Part shown: in pieces, positions 11,139 to 23,602 of the stretch | How the letters are laid out: every line of letters starts with the position of its first letter | Position numbering within the stretch: position 1 is the first letter of the stretch | From: Larix kaempferi | Lineage: Eukaryota; Streptophyta; Pinopsida; Pinales; Pinaceae | Length of the DNA: 64,000 nt | Assembly: GCA_027924585.1 (NCBI GenBank) | Contig: BSBM01000261.1 | Span: forward strand, 2,807,501 to 2,871,500 | Reading direction: 5' to 3' | Notes under the pieces: model-generated | Database searches by the model: none | Told to the model about the DNA's origin: nothing | What the model saw: the letters and a program-made list of their open reading frames with translations, nothing else | Position numbers and translations under genes: made by a program

Positions 11139-11830
11139 TTGGATCAATTATGCTTGGACATACCTTGCTCAAGAACCCCCCCTCACACACCTATTGTAAG
11201 ATCCCTCACATTCGTTAGAGGTATATCCCTACCACAGACAATGGTAGGGCCCACTCAAACGAACTTTCCATTCATGGATACCTTAAATCTCCTATATTTA
11301 TCAAAACTCATCAATGATGTTATCAACCATGATACAACATGGCCTCCCATGCTAGTAAAGTTACCTTATAAGATGCATAAGTTTGAAGGTAAACAAGGAG
11401 ATGATCCCACTAACCATGTGATGTCATTTCACTTATGGTGTTCATAAAATGGTATGGTTGAAGATACCAATCATCATCGGTTATTTTAGAGGACCTTGAC
11501 AGGAATGACCGCCATATGGTATGTCAATTATCCTACAAGAATGCATGCAACCTTTGAATCCATTGCCACCATTTTCCTTACTTATTTTCAACTCCCTGCT
11601 CACCACAACCTTGGATTATAGACTCTTTCATAATTTTTCCAGAACACTCCCATGCATATCGTGGATCACATACATGAATGTTATCAATGACACTCGTTGT
11701 CTAAAATAAACATTCAGTATGAATTCTTGCTAGATTAGTTCCTCAAATCACTTCTCCCAGTGATCACCAAGGACGTTGCAACCACCATGCTGAAAAATGA
11801 AGATGAGGCTATCCTCAAAGGCTAACATTT
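11139..11830 (+). pseudogene. E2 gag remnant
   Basis: Codons 1-102 of the frame from 11139 resemble the N-terminal part of plant Ty3 Gag, with MHKFEGKQGDDPTNHVMSFH at its end. After frameshifts the core of the retrotransposon gag domain is visible at about 11490-11700: RTLTGMTAIWYV, then FLTYFQLP. Several stops and frameshifts are present. I see no zinc knuckle in the following kilobase. Confidence 0.6.
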
Positions 11831-13080
11831 TGATTTAATATATTCCCAGTTAGGATATTTATACACAATCATCCCCAATTACCCTTGACATCATTCCCCT
11901 GAGAAAACCACTCCCAACACTTCACATACTGTCAATAATTGGATATTTGGGTCCATTTCTCATCAAGGGAATGCACAAACCCCTTATGGTTCCTTACCAT
12001 TAAACCAACCCCATGGTGGACCCCCTCCACCACTAGTTGTAAAAATCCCCCCAAGTGAACCTAGTTTATCTTACAAGAAACTATCATATGGACCATATAG
12101 ACCTATTTTTCTCAACATGCGTGTGCATGAAACAATAGCTTCACACCCTCCCCCTCATATCCATAATACATCTTGTAATCCTAGCAATTTTATAAGAATC
12201 ACTTCTACTTCATATGGGGCCCCCCAACCCCCATGGATAAGTCCCCCTTCTCAACCCTTATTTCTCATTCCTTGGTCCTCCATTAGGATTGACGAGTAGT
12301 TCCTAGTCTATAGATCATGTAGGGGTTAACTTTGTTGAACCTTATCCTACTCTATGTATTTAACAGTTTGAAAAATTGCATGTAGAAAACCCCCTTAATA
12401 CACAAAATCGTGGAAATAACAAAAAATAGAACCAACCTGAATGGAAGGGGGAAATTCCCTTAACCAAAAAATCGTCATACCAAAAACCAGAATCAAAATA
12501 CCAGCAAAAACAACCCACTTAATCAAGGAAAGCACAATAACTTTAGAAGCAAATTTTCTTGCACCATATGTGGTGATTACAACCATTACACCCACCATTG
12601 GTCAAATATACCTGTGTTAGTGGCCGGAATAGAATCTAAAGCTCAGATAGGCATGAACGCTCCTCCATGAAATAATGCTTCCCCAGAACTAGTTGTATTG
12701 CAAAACCCCTTTTCCAATCAAGGGGCCATTGCACATCAACAAGAGGTATGGAAACAAACTAACATCCCTCCCAAGAGAGGAGGGCCTTACTAAAAAATAT
12801 ACATGAATTTTGTTGAGGTTCATCTTCATACTTGTAATCGAGCCTATGGCATGCCAGACACCCCTCCTACATAACAAGAGGATTCCCTAGCCTCCACTAG
12901 TAGGTCTCTTCATATTCCATGACCTAGTACCAACCCCACCCATAGGGTAACAAACTTCCTATATTATGTATTTCCCATAACCCTCATGTGAGAGATGCAC
13001 ACAACTACAACATCATAGATGATTTATCCCAATCCTCTATTTCAATGTCCACTCTCAAAGTTATTTAGTATTTTCCTTCC
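11831..13080 (+). other. E2 spacer between gag and protease
   Basis: This is proline-codon-rich, C-rich sequence with no domain I recognise. It probably encoded the end of Gag. Confidence 0.4.
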
Positions 13081-13530
13081 CAAAAGAAGGACTTGTTGTC
13101 AGCATTAGATGCCACAGATCATTTGATTCATGCCTTATGACCTTATATATATATGTCGATGAGCCATAACTACTTTCATCTATATCTTTCCATATTTCCA
13201 TCACACTTAAGAATATCACCATTCATCGATGCATCATCAAGGAAAGTGATTCTACTAGTGTCATGTCCACAAATGTTTGGAAATGACTCAGATATACTAA
13301 CCTCATCCCTTTAGCAATCACTCTCCTTGACTACAACATTGTCCTTGGTCACAATTATATGTACAACTTGAAGGTAGTCTCCTTCTCAATTTTCCACACC
13401 ATGATTTTCCCTCACAATGGGAAAGTGGTCACCCTTACTGAACTTACTGCAAGCCATTCCCCACAGGAAACCCAAATAATATCCTACCAACAGTTGGCAC
13501 ATATAATCTCCCATCTTTTAGTGAGATAGG
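13080..13530 (+). pseudogene. E2 aspartic protease remnant
   Basis: The second half reads clearly at about 13310-13440: IVLGHNYMYNLKVVSFS, followed by FPHNGKVVTLTEL. This parallels the LLLGRDYIY...SHNGNVVTIDQ part of the E1 protease, so the two elements are related. The active-site region (about 13225-13270) is degraded, with no DSGA. A stop interrupts the frame near 13284. Confidence 0.6.
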
Positions 13531-15400
13531 ACCTAGAGTATACAAATAATCTCCATTGTTGGGGGCATATGTAGGACTCCCACCGATCGTTACATCACCA
13601 ACTAATGGTATCATGTGCACCATCTTCTCCTCTACATATCAACCACCTCCATCTGCTTCCATATCTACGTCTTCATCAGATACAAAGACCCATCTTGAGG
13701 AAGGAACCATTCCACTGTCTCCTATAGTTATGCTTATCGTAGAGGTTCTTTTTCTTCCCCCCCTCCTAGCATTCAAGGAACACCAGCCATGGCCACCCTC
13801 ATTTTTCCATCTCTCACCCTTAGGATTCCCTTATGGTACTTAACCCATCCATACCCAAATGTTACCCCAAAATTATATTCTCATGTTAATTTTACATTGG
13901 GAACATATCTCTAATAGAAATCCCATGGTAGGTTTCACCTACCATGGTAGGACCTTCAGTCCAAGAAGTTTCATTAGAACTGCAAACTGATGGGGGCATC
14001 AAACCCAAAATGAAAAAAGCTATAGTTTCACATAGTAAACCTCATGTACGAGTTCCCCCCCATGTGCTTTGTGTGATAATGCATGCCACCCCACTAACCT
14101 TTTCCTATCCCTACCTAAGTTTTGGAATCTTCTTCCTCCACCCAAAAGTGTCACTCTCATTCAAAACTCCTCAGCAAGGGGTGTACTCTCTACTCCCTAG
14201 GAAGAGGCCCTCAAACCTAAGAAAAATCCCTATGAATGGATCATTCCAACGCCATATGTTCCCAATTTGGTCATTACACTCACTATTGTATGACCCTCCC
14301 ATGATTATTTACTACCCTTGTAGCTATTCATCAATTTCCTTCCCCCACCATTGGATTGTCAACATCCCCCTTGAGCCTATCGCAACCAAATTTGTCTTGA
14401 TGCTAGATGCAACACCTATAACTCAACCATGTTTAGTATGTGAGCATAATGTTAATTTATTAACTTTGGATATTGGTATGGATCATCATATATGAACCAC
14501 TCATCCTCTCTCTCCAGCTCACACATTAATAATGTCATGTCCCATTCCACCATGTAGATATTGTAGGTTGTTGATACAACACCTCTCATTTCAATGTCCT
14601 ACCATGCAAGTGAAACACATAGAATTACTTAACTAGTTAAGGAAACCTCGTAGCATATCTCCACCTTTAATGAAACCCATCATTCCACCTCGGGAGGATA
14701 TATTGTCCCCTTTTCCTGATATGACTGGACATGCTGACATGTTCAACATCCCATTATCAGTCACATCTATGAGAAGTGACCATCTGTCATCATTGTTAAG
14801 CATTGACAACATCACACCTTTAGTGAAAAATTCTTCTCCCTCCTCTTGGTCCGAGACACACTCCCTTCATGGGTTCATATAGATTGATAGACACATCACA
14901 CACATACGATTTTGCCTCTTCTAGTACCCTTACTCTAGGCTGCACACCCCTAGGATCCATCTCTTATAATTTCTTCTTAGATCACCTCTTCCACTCAAAC
15001 GAGTACAATGTATTGGAATCCATGAATTCCCCTGAGACTCCCTGGGATGATATGCATCATTGTTCCTACTTTATACCCCAGATCTTGTTCAAACATGCTG
15101 AGATGGCATAACAATATCTCGTCGAAACTAAGGATTTTATCCCCCACAACCATGTTTATTGGTTTAAAAATCCCATTCTTTCCCTCAATGCCTTGAATAA
15201 GCAAACATGGAAAACATCTCACCTACTATCAAGGTGGAGATATTTCTCACCACCGGCATCAATGAAAATATTTTACATAGAGAATCTTGTTGTCAACAGG
15301 TTGTCAATGCTTACAAAGCATTATTCCAAGATTTTAGGGACATATTTTCCTTGTCATATTAAAAAATGACAAGGATAGATATCGCCATTATTGAACACCA
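13531..15400 (+). other. E2 spacer between protease and RT
   Basis: A frame of 183 codons (13944-14495) and several shorter ones exist, but I recognise no domain. A long protease-RT spacer is seen in some Ogre/Tat-like elements; here it may be the same thing or noise. Confidence 0.35.
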
Positions 15401-17100
15401 TATAAATTGATGGCCTGATACCTTTCCAATATGAAAGAAACAATGAGTGATGCATCCCTGCAAATCTCCCTCCATCAAAGTGGAAATAGGGAAATTCCAC
15501 CAAGCTAAGTTTATCTATCCCATCGCCTACATGTATTGGGTATCAAACCCCATCCCCATCAATAAAAAATAAAGAACTATTTGTGTATGCACTGATTTCA
15601 AGGACCTGAATCAAGCTCGCGCCAAAGATAATTTCCCAACCCCTTTCATCGACCAAGTCATCGATACTCGTGACAACTATGAAGTCCTATCATTTATGAA
15701 TGGATTTTTCAGCTATAATCAAATTCAGATCCATTAGTAGGATCAATGCATAATGACTTTCACCACACCGTAAGCCACATTTTCCTATTGTGTTATGTCA
15801 TTTGGACTCAAGAATGATAGGGCCACATTTCAACACATTATGTCCTACATCTTTAATGACCTGACACACAACATCTTGGCCTACCTTTATGACCTCACTA
15901 CCAAGTCTAAAAAATGTATCGATCTTTGCACCATGTTTTTGCAACGTTAGAAATACAATATTTGCCTTGAATCTCCTTAAGTGTGTTTTATGCATCACGA
16001 TTGGAATTTTACTTGGATTCATTGTTTTGGATAAAGGGATCATCATTTATCTCTTAAAAGTTCAGTCCATTCTTGAATTTCCCCTAACAAAGATATGACA
16101 TCAATTACCAAGCATATAAGGCAAAGAAAACTCCATCTTGATTACGCTACACAAGTGCATGGGTTCCTACACCTCTTATAGAAGGATGTCATATTTCAAT
16201 GAGACGGTAAAGCACACCTGTCATTTAAGGCATTAAAAAAATCCCTCACATCTCCTCCTTTAATTCCCCCCTAACTTTGAAAAGGATTTCATCCTTTATA
16301 TTTCAATGTTACCTTTTTTTGTCCCCGTAGTCCTGGTTTAAATATTTGAGGACCATTATGAGCATGTCATTTACTACATCAACAAAACATTGTCTAGAAC
16401 ACCACTAAATTACATTCATGATGAGAATTTGGCCTTGGTTGTGGTCCTTTCAGTTCAAAAATTTACCACTACATCCTGCTATGTAATACTAAAGGTGTTG
16501 CACATTCAAATCCAATGCAGTACGTACTACATTGATCACTTATCGATGGTAATTTTACTCAATGGGTTGTTACTCTCCAAGAATTATACCTTGAATTTGT
16601 GACACCCAAAAGAAAGAAGGAATTGGAACTCACTAAGTTCATCACTGAACTCCTAATTGTTGTAGCAGGTTCCACTCTAAATAATCAGTTTCCTGGCGAG
16701 CACCTCTTTGTCCTCTCTATCAAAGACCCCTGATACAATGATACGCTCACTTATATTTGCACACATAAATTTGCTTCTCACCTCTCATATGATGATCATC
16801 ATCACATTTGTCACCAAGATCCTCATTACCTTTTTATTGTGCATGTTCTCTATCAATGAGGCTTTAACACCATTTTGTGACAGTGCATATCTCATGATGA
16901 GATTGATCATGTCCTCAATGTCTGCCATGGTGGTTCTTGTGATGACCACTTATTAGGTAAGACCACCACCCAAAAAATCTTATGCGTTGGCTAATTTTGG
17001 CCTTCACTCTTCAATGATTGTATTCACTCCATTAAAAGGTGTGAAAACTATCAAATATTCTCACACAAACATAAGCCCATACGACCCATTTGCATCTTGT
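15400..17100 (+). pseudogene. E2 RT, RNase H and integrase zinc-finger remnants
   Basis: At about 15590-15740 RT motifs are readable: CTDFKDLNQ, then DNFPTPFIDQVIDT and SYNQIQIH. The catalytic YxDD box is not intact; at about 15870-15890 only a decayed ILAYLYDL remains. RNase H appears at about 16345-16450 (EHVIYYINKTLS, then ENLALVVV). The integrase H2C2 finger is visible in pieces at about 16880-17075 (DHVLNVCHGGSCDDHLLGK, then KRCENYQIF, where the second Cys of CxxC is lost). No integrase catalytic core follows. Many stops and frameshifts. Confidence 0.65.
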
Positions 17101-18169
17101 CATCACTATAGGATTATTCTATATATGGGGGATATATTTCATGGAATATAGTCCATGGTGAGATGGAATTTGGTGACTTGCTATCGCCCCTAATACCTAA
17201 ACTACCATGGTCTCCATGGTATGGATGGTTAGGTAATCTATTATGGAATTCATAATTTCTCCATCCTTCTTCCTTACAAGGTTTCCCTTGTAGTACAAAG
17301 CAATGAGCTGGTCCACCATCCTTTACCCATTAAGGATGGGTGGGTCTCCTCCTAAATCCGTTGGATTGTCAACCTTGTTAGAAAATATATATCAAAGCGG
17401 TAAAGAGGCACCCTCTCATCGTCCACCACAAGGTAGTCCAACTGATGGCTCCAACATCCTATCAAATCATGTAGGAGGTGGTCACTTGAACTCATCATCT
17501 GATAGTCCCATAAATTCAACATCCCTACATCATGTAAGCGTTGTCAAACTTTTGGGTGGTTTTCTACCTTCTACCACAAGGCATTGAAATGGACCTCACA
17601 CCACTCAATAACCATCTGAACTATGTAATCCACAAAAAAAACAAGTTAAAGGATGTGTTAGTACAACAACATGATCTATACAACTAAAAAAACTTAGTAA
17701 ATGCAAAGTCGCATGATTGTTTTCCAAACAATCATGTGGTGTCATGACTCTCAAGTCATCAAAGCCACATAGAAATATTATGTGTGCACTTCACCAACAA
17801 ACCTGCACCACCATGTGGGATTACTTTTTAGAAGGACATATGGTTTATCCTTGCATCCATTAAACTACCAATAATGCACCACCATGTGATCATTACCATG
17901 AACGGTCACACATGTTATACATGTGGGAGACATACCCCCTCAATCGCACTATTGTGCAACTGTTCAAATGAATAGATGCATATTTATCTAGGCATCCACT
18001 ATATCACCAATCCTGTGCCATCGTGTGACTGTTACCATGAATGATCATGTTATCTATACATGTGGGAGACTAACCCCCTTAATTGCACTTCTGCATGACT
18101 TTTCACATGAACAATTGCACAATTTAACTAGGTGACATAAAACATAACTCTTGTGTGGCGTGTGACTAT
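17101..18169 (+). other. E2 distal region with a two-copy 130-140 bp repeat
   Basis: No gene seen. About 17865-18000 and 18001-18135 are diverged copies of one unit: both contain TACATGTGGGAGAC followed by a C-run and an ATTGCAC motif, with a similar ACCATGA stretch upstream. A partial third copy may lie around 17790-17860. Confidence 0.5.
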
Positions 18170-19990
18170 TGAATAAATAGCCACTTAGGGGGATTTTGAG
18201 GTCTAAAATGAGCCTCCTAAGAGATATAATAAAATATTACAAGTTAGGCATTTTGTGGGGGAGGTATATTCACAATTCACTTTTTACACTACAATCAATG
18301 TAACTATGGTTAAGTTAAATTGAAAAGATATTTAAAATAAAATCAATAAAAAAATCATTCTTTGATGTGACTAAAAGTATTACTCTTGAATACATAAATT
18401 GCTTTTGAATATAATATGATGAATGTACTTATAAAGTAGAAAGTAATGTATTCATAAAGTAAATAGTAATGTACTCATAAAATAAAATAAAGTATATTAT
18501 TTTGAATTTTGAAATATAACTTATTCAATATTCAAAATATGATTATAAATTTGAATTTTGAATTTTAAACATAAATTAAATTTATATGAATAAATTGTTA
18601 TTTATTTTAAAATATATATTAATTATATAAATTTAACTTGTATTCATTAAAAATAAAAATCAGTCATATAGTCATATAAATCCAACTTATATTTCAATAT
18701 TTATAAAATATATTGACTAATTATTATATAAATCTAACTTAAATTTATTAAAACTAAAACTTAATAATTTATTTATATAAATATTAACATTATTTAAATA
18801 CTAATAATCTATTTACATAAATATCTATATATCTATATTATTTAAATTTATTTTTATTTATAAAATACTTAATTAACTTATATATCTATATTGATATTAC
18901 ATATCTATAATTTAGACAACCAAGTATTTATTTTATGCATTCATTTAATAATCAACATAGTTATTTTTCATTTGTTTTAATTTATATCTTTTACAAATTT
19001 ATTTTTCTTTTTTTATTATTATCTTGTATCTCATAAAACTTATCCCATTTATATTAATATTCTTAAATTTAAAATTATATATTATATAAATAGTAATTAT
19101 TCCACATATATTACATATTTATGGATTTAAAATTATATATCATATACTAAAAATAAAATAATATATTCATTGATTACGTCTTCATAAGAATCGCGTTTCC
19201 ATAACATAAAGTTTAAAAAGTTTAAATCCCAAAGGTTTAAAAGTTTAAATATCCTATCAATTATGTCAAACATTAAGGTAGAATGGTACGCATTCAATAA
19301 GGTTTTAAAGTTTAAAAGAATTTTAAATTATATATTATATACATATTTTGATTTTAGTTGAATAGTACGTATTTTTACATAAGGTTTTAAAACTTTATCA
19401 ATATATTGTAAATTATTATAAATTATACATTAGCATTATATTGTAAATTTATCTATATATTATCATTTATTTAAATAAAGTTTTAAAATTATATATTATA
19501 TAATGTAAATTATTTATATGATTTGGAATAGAAATTTTAATTTTTTTAGTATTAATAATTTATTATTTAAATATATATGTTATATATTGAAAAATAATTT
19601 TATATTTTTGATTTTGAATAGATCATTCATTTTTTTGTATTTGTAATTTATTTATTTTATATTGAAACATAAATAGTATCTTTTTTCTAAGTACTTTAAG
19701 GTACTTTAGTACATTTATATTATATTCAAAAGTAATCTAAGTACTTTTTTCATTATGAGTACTTTACTTACAACATTGATATGGTTAACTATGGGTTATC
19801 ATTCACTATTTAGAATTTGACAAATAAACATCTTTAACTCAACCAATGCCACCTCAACTATTATAGATGATGTCACCCTCTAGAATGTGATTGGTTATTT
19901 AAAAGTTGATTTTGATAGTACATTTTTTATTTGAGGCCCATTTTTTACCTCAAAATTCCCCTAATGACCATTTTGTGTAGTTGTTTCTTT
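18170..19990. mobile_element. AT-rich DNA element with long imperfect terminal inverted repeats
   Basis: The left end (about 18170-18220, including TTAGGGGGATTTTGAGGT) is the reverse complement of the right end (about 19935-19985, ACCTCAAAATTCCCCTAA). The match continues inward with gaps: CTTTTGAATATAATAT at about 18402-18417 pairs with ATATTATATTCAAAAG near 19715-19732. The inverted arms are therefore about 250-450 bp long. The interior is extremely AT-rich and has no transposase. Long inverted arms without coding capacity fit a non-autonomous Mutator-like or foldback element. I could not define a target duplication, so the superfamily is open. Confidence 0.6.
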
Positions 19991-22463
19991 GATACATGCA
20001 TGACCTTGAAAAAAAACATTATGAGCTATCATGTGACTCACTAGCTAGGTCCCCTAAGCCAAAAATTAAACCACTATAAATGACAGGGAGGTCCTAAGTA
20101 CTGCCCTGGACCTCGCATAATTGAAATCCATTGGTCCAATATCATAGAATCAACTGTGAAATATATAGGGCATTGACACATGAGCAATGACAATAAACCC
20201 TGAAATGTGGACCCCACCCCTATTTATAGCCACAATACTCGATTTTAAAATATCTCATTCGGGAGTTCCATAGCTCTATTTGAATCACTATTAGCACTGC
20301 CATGATTAAGATCACAAGCTCTTCAGCATGGTAGCATTTGTTTCACTCCCCCTGAAACTTCATCTAGACCTCATTTTTTTTCCATTTCCCCGAGTATTGT
20401 CACACACTTTTTATACCGTTTGTGTCATTAAAATTCTTGTTATGACCACTATTATGCTATGGTATTGGTTTCACATGTGTAGGATTTTGGTCGAACAACT
20501 CCATTTTCACCCCTAGGCTCATCGTTGGATTTATAGGTATATCCGCTCAACCCTACATATACACTTTCCATTCATTTTGTATACATTGCATATATACAGT
20601 CAACCCTCTAATATCCCTAAGGTTATTATAACCTAACAATTTTCATCACACCCTCCACTACATCATGCCTTTGTCGGGGTAGTAGCACTCTACCATTGTG
20701 GGTGTACATTCCATTACAATCCCTTGTATCATGGCACTCATGTTGCTTCCCCATCAAATTGAGAGTCTAGTAGTACAACATCTCACTAAGATAGCTGCAT
20801 ATTTCTTTCTTGATGCATATTGTTGGCCACCCCCTTCTGACTCTTGGGCAATTTCTAGGCACAATTCTCAAATGGCCTCTCATCCCCACAAAAATCAGTA
20901 GACCATTCTCTCTCATCATCTCATTAACCCCTAAGATGAACCACGATGGGGCTTGTCCCTTTGATTACAACACCATCATTGAATTATCATCCTTGCAAGA
21001 ACACTCTACATGGTATTTACTCATAGGGCACCTGTCTTCTTGACTGTGAAAAATTCCCTTTTTCCTTTTATTAATTTGTAAAAACATACTTCCCAACACA
21101 CCAAAAAGTGGGAATTTTTAGTCCTATTATTCTTTTAGTAGAAACATCCCTTGTTTCCCTTAATCAGAGAATTTGCAACATGTCACCCTATGTTAGACCT
21201 ATTATCCCCTTCATTGATATTACTATCACCCTAGAACATGAGCCTCCTGCTCATCTTAGGTTGGCATCACCACATGATAAATATTTTACAATATTCTCAT
21301 GCCATTGCCCCCTTTATCCCCTAGTTCCTCCCTGCACAACTATTTGAATAATGTTTCCTAGTGCCAACCATCCATTTTTTTGTCCAATTAACAGAAGTCC
21401 CAAGCTTCACGCTTACCATATTTCTTGTCCCATTCCTTCAACATCTCATACAATTATGGTATATTCTTGGTTCTCATTCACATAGTCCTCACTCCATGAT
21501 TCGCATTGGATCTCATCGATGTTAGCATAGTTTATTTTGAGATTCACGAGGGAGGTGATTGTACCTTGGTTTCTATTCCCCTAGTAAATGTTTCACCTCT
21601 AATTGCATAGAGAGAGTCATCATTTCTTTTTGCATCAGTAGTCTTCCCTATGCTTGACACCATCTCATTTATTGCATAAGGGGGGTCATTCCCTTCCGAT
21701 GGTTGCAACATTCACAATTATGATTGGAGACATTTAGATCTCAATTTAAAAGTGGCCTTCCTGACATCTTCATCAGTATTCAGGATCCCCACCCTAACGG
21801 GTTGTTGAAATCATCAACAATGTGCCCCCTTAGGAATCATTATCACCATCATAGGTTACCAATCATATTTAATTTGGTTTTTAGAGATGACCCCTCCATC
21901 TCCTCTTATTGTAATTTATTTTGACACAATTTCATGAGAATAGGGATGCTTCTATCGTTTGTATAAAATCAGTCTTTATGTACTATTAGTTTTTTTCTTT
22001 ACATGTAGTCACCATCACGCCCCCATGGGTTATCCTTTAGTCTTAACAATTTCTCTCTCACTCTCACAACCATGAAATATCAACATGGGTGAAAAAATGA
22101 TGATGTATTTTAGCTTTATAGTCCCCTCCTAACCTCATAGATTAGGGCGCATCTATTATCACCTAAATTTTGCACACCCATGACATTTTAATGTCTGTTA
22201 CCGAAAGAAATCATTAACATAAATCATGCAACTCACAAAGCTTCCTTTTCATCAAAATAAACATGTGGAATGAATTTATTAGTGCACAATCAAAATTTTT
22301 CTAACACATGCAACTTCACAAAAGAAAACATGAACGACATCGTGAAAAAAATTCTCCTATACCCATGCAGTTGTGAAAAAGTATGGACTCATAAATTCCA
22401 TGGTGCATTGAAGTCTTCCTAGTTGCATTTGAGTGCCAAAGAGGTCTGAATTGGATTTTACCA
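19991..22463 (+). other. E2 distal internal region, no recognised gene
   Basis: C-rich short frames occur at 20328-21924 but show no domain. The last few hundred bases probably include the start of the right LTR, which cannot be placed because the left LTR is cut by the window edge. Confidence 0.4.
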
Positions 22464-23069
22464 TGTACTTGGACATTTATTAGCCCCATCCTTGTACTTT
22501 TAAGCCACTTCATGAAGAGGAGCATTCACATCTTGAACCGGTTCTTTGAAGACCTCCATTTTGGCTATGAAAGGAATCCATGGGCATGCATTCTATAAGA
22601 AAAATTTAGGGCAAGTTTATGATCCAAGAATTTGTTTGGAATTCATCTCTTTCATCCACATTCTTACCATTCATTGGAATTCCAGGCTCCCTTGACTTCT
22701 TCCTCAAGAGGCAAGTGTTTTCCTTCATCATTCCAATTTAGTTTGAGAGCAAATAAAGATAGCTCAAAGGATGATCCCAAAGGGAGAGCTGGTTACCCCT
22801 TCGGAAACCACATTACTTAAGGTGATACCATTGTATACATGCTTTTGCATTGTAAATATGCAATTTGCTTGAAACCCGTCTTTTGTGTTTGTTTTCATAT
22901 CATTTTTCCATGTTTAATTATTGAAATAGATCTTATGTTTGTATTTATTCATTTCTTTTCTTCAACACTCTAGTATTTGTCACACTAACCCACTCATGAT
23001 TTGTTGTCTTGTTTTCAACCTACAAGAAAAGGATATTTAACTCACCATTGAGCCAATTTTCCTACAACA
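22464..23069 (+). repeat. Right LTR of E2 (3' part)
   Basis: It matches 1-152 plus 8652-9097 and ends TACAACA. It holds the empty target site of E1 at 22591-22595, which shows what the left LTR looked like before E1 landed. The true LTR start lies upstream and is undefined. Confidence 0.7.
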
Positions 23070-23470
23070 TAGAACCTTCTCCAAATATCTCAAGACATTC
23101 ATACATTCAATTCACATGTTCCTCCAAATAATGATTATATGTCTTCTATATATACATATTCCAACTCATTTCTCATGTCCCCTTTATTAGGATACCCATA
23201 TTACATATAAATTTATATATATATACCCCCATATATTACCCCCTTGGGGTCATATCATATACATTTACTCTTATATATACCCCCCTTGGGTCATACTGTT
23301 ATAGGTCAAATCTGCACTTCTCCGTCCGTGTTCACATTGCCCTATCGATCACACTAAAGGACACTATGAATGGAAGACCTGGATTGACCTTGGATGAGTT
23401 ATTGCTGAGATCACACATCTTCAGTTGAAAATCATATTTTTTCTACAGCTTTCATTATGTGTGCGATAAC
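23070..23470. other. Unassigned stretch between E2 and E3
   Basis: No gene. At about 23210-23300 a short unit with TATATATACCCCC and CTTGGGGTCAT occurs twice. This is where the rest of the E3 3' LTR should be, but I see no match to 40604-43290. Confidence 0.4.
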
Positions 23471-23551
23471 TTATTATAGCAAAAATGATGGAAATAACGC
23501 CATTGAGAGTAGATTTGATGATAAAAAATGGTGATAAAATGGACACCAACA
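23471..23551 (-). repeat. 3' LTR remnant of E3
   Basis: These 81 bases match 43294-43375, the outer end of the 5' LTR, almost base for base and end GGACACCAACA. Similarity stops abruptly to the left of 23471, so the rest is deleted or replaced. Confidence 0.75.
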
Positions 23552-23565
23552 TTCCCCCAAACTGG
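23552..23565 (-). promoter_or_regulatory. Polypurine tract of E3
   Basis: The minus strand reads CCAGTTTGGGGGAA directly before the LTR start TGTTGGTGTCC. This is the expected plus-strand primer site. Confidence 0.75.
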
Positions 23566-23602
23566 AGACATGCCAGGTCCCACTGAGCAAAACATAAAGA
23601 AA

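Larger units (their letters stand above)
1..23069 (+). mobile_element. E2: old, very long Ty3 LTR retrotransposon (hosts E1 and a foldback element)
   Basis: Positions 1-152 plus 8652-9097 are together homologous, in the same order, to 22464-23069. I read these as the two LTRs of one element; the left one starts beyond the window edge. Gag, protease, RT, RNase H and integrase zinc-finger remnants lie between them in order on the + strand (11.1-17.1 kb). Without E1 the element is about 14.5 kb, long even for Tat/Ogre-type elements. LTR copies differ heavily by substitution and indel and every coding part is broken by stops and frameshifts, so the insertion is old. A foldback DNA element adds about 1.8 kb. 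Confidence 0.7.

Noticed and set aside
13944-14495. 183-codon plus-strand frame as a host gene
   Set aside because: It lies between protease and RT of E2 on the same strand, has no recognisable domain, and is most simply a decayed spacer.
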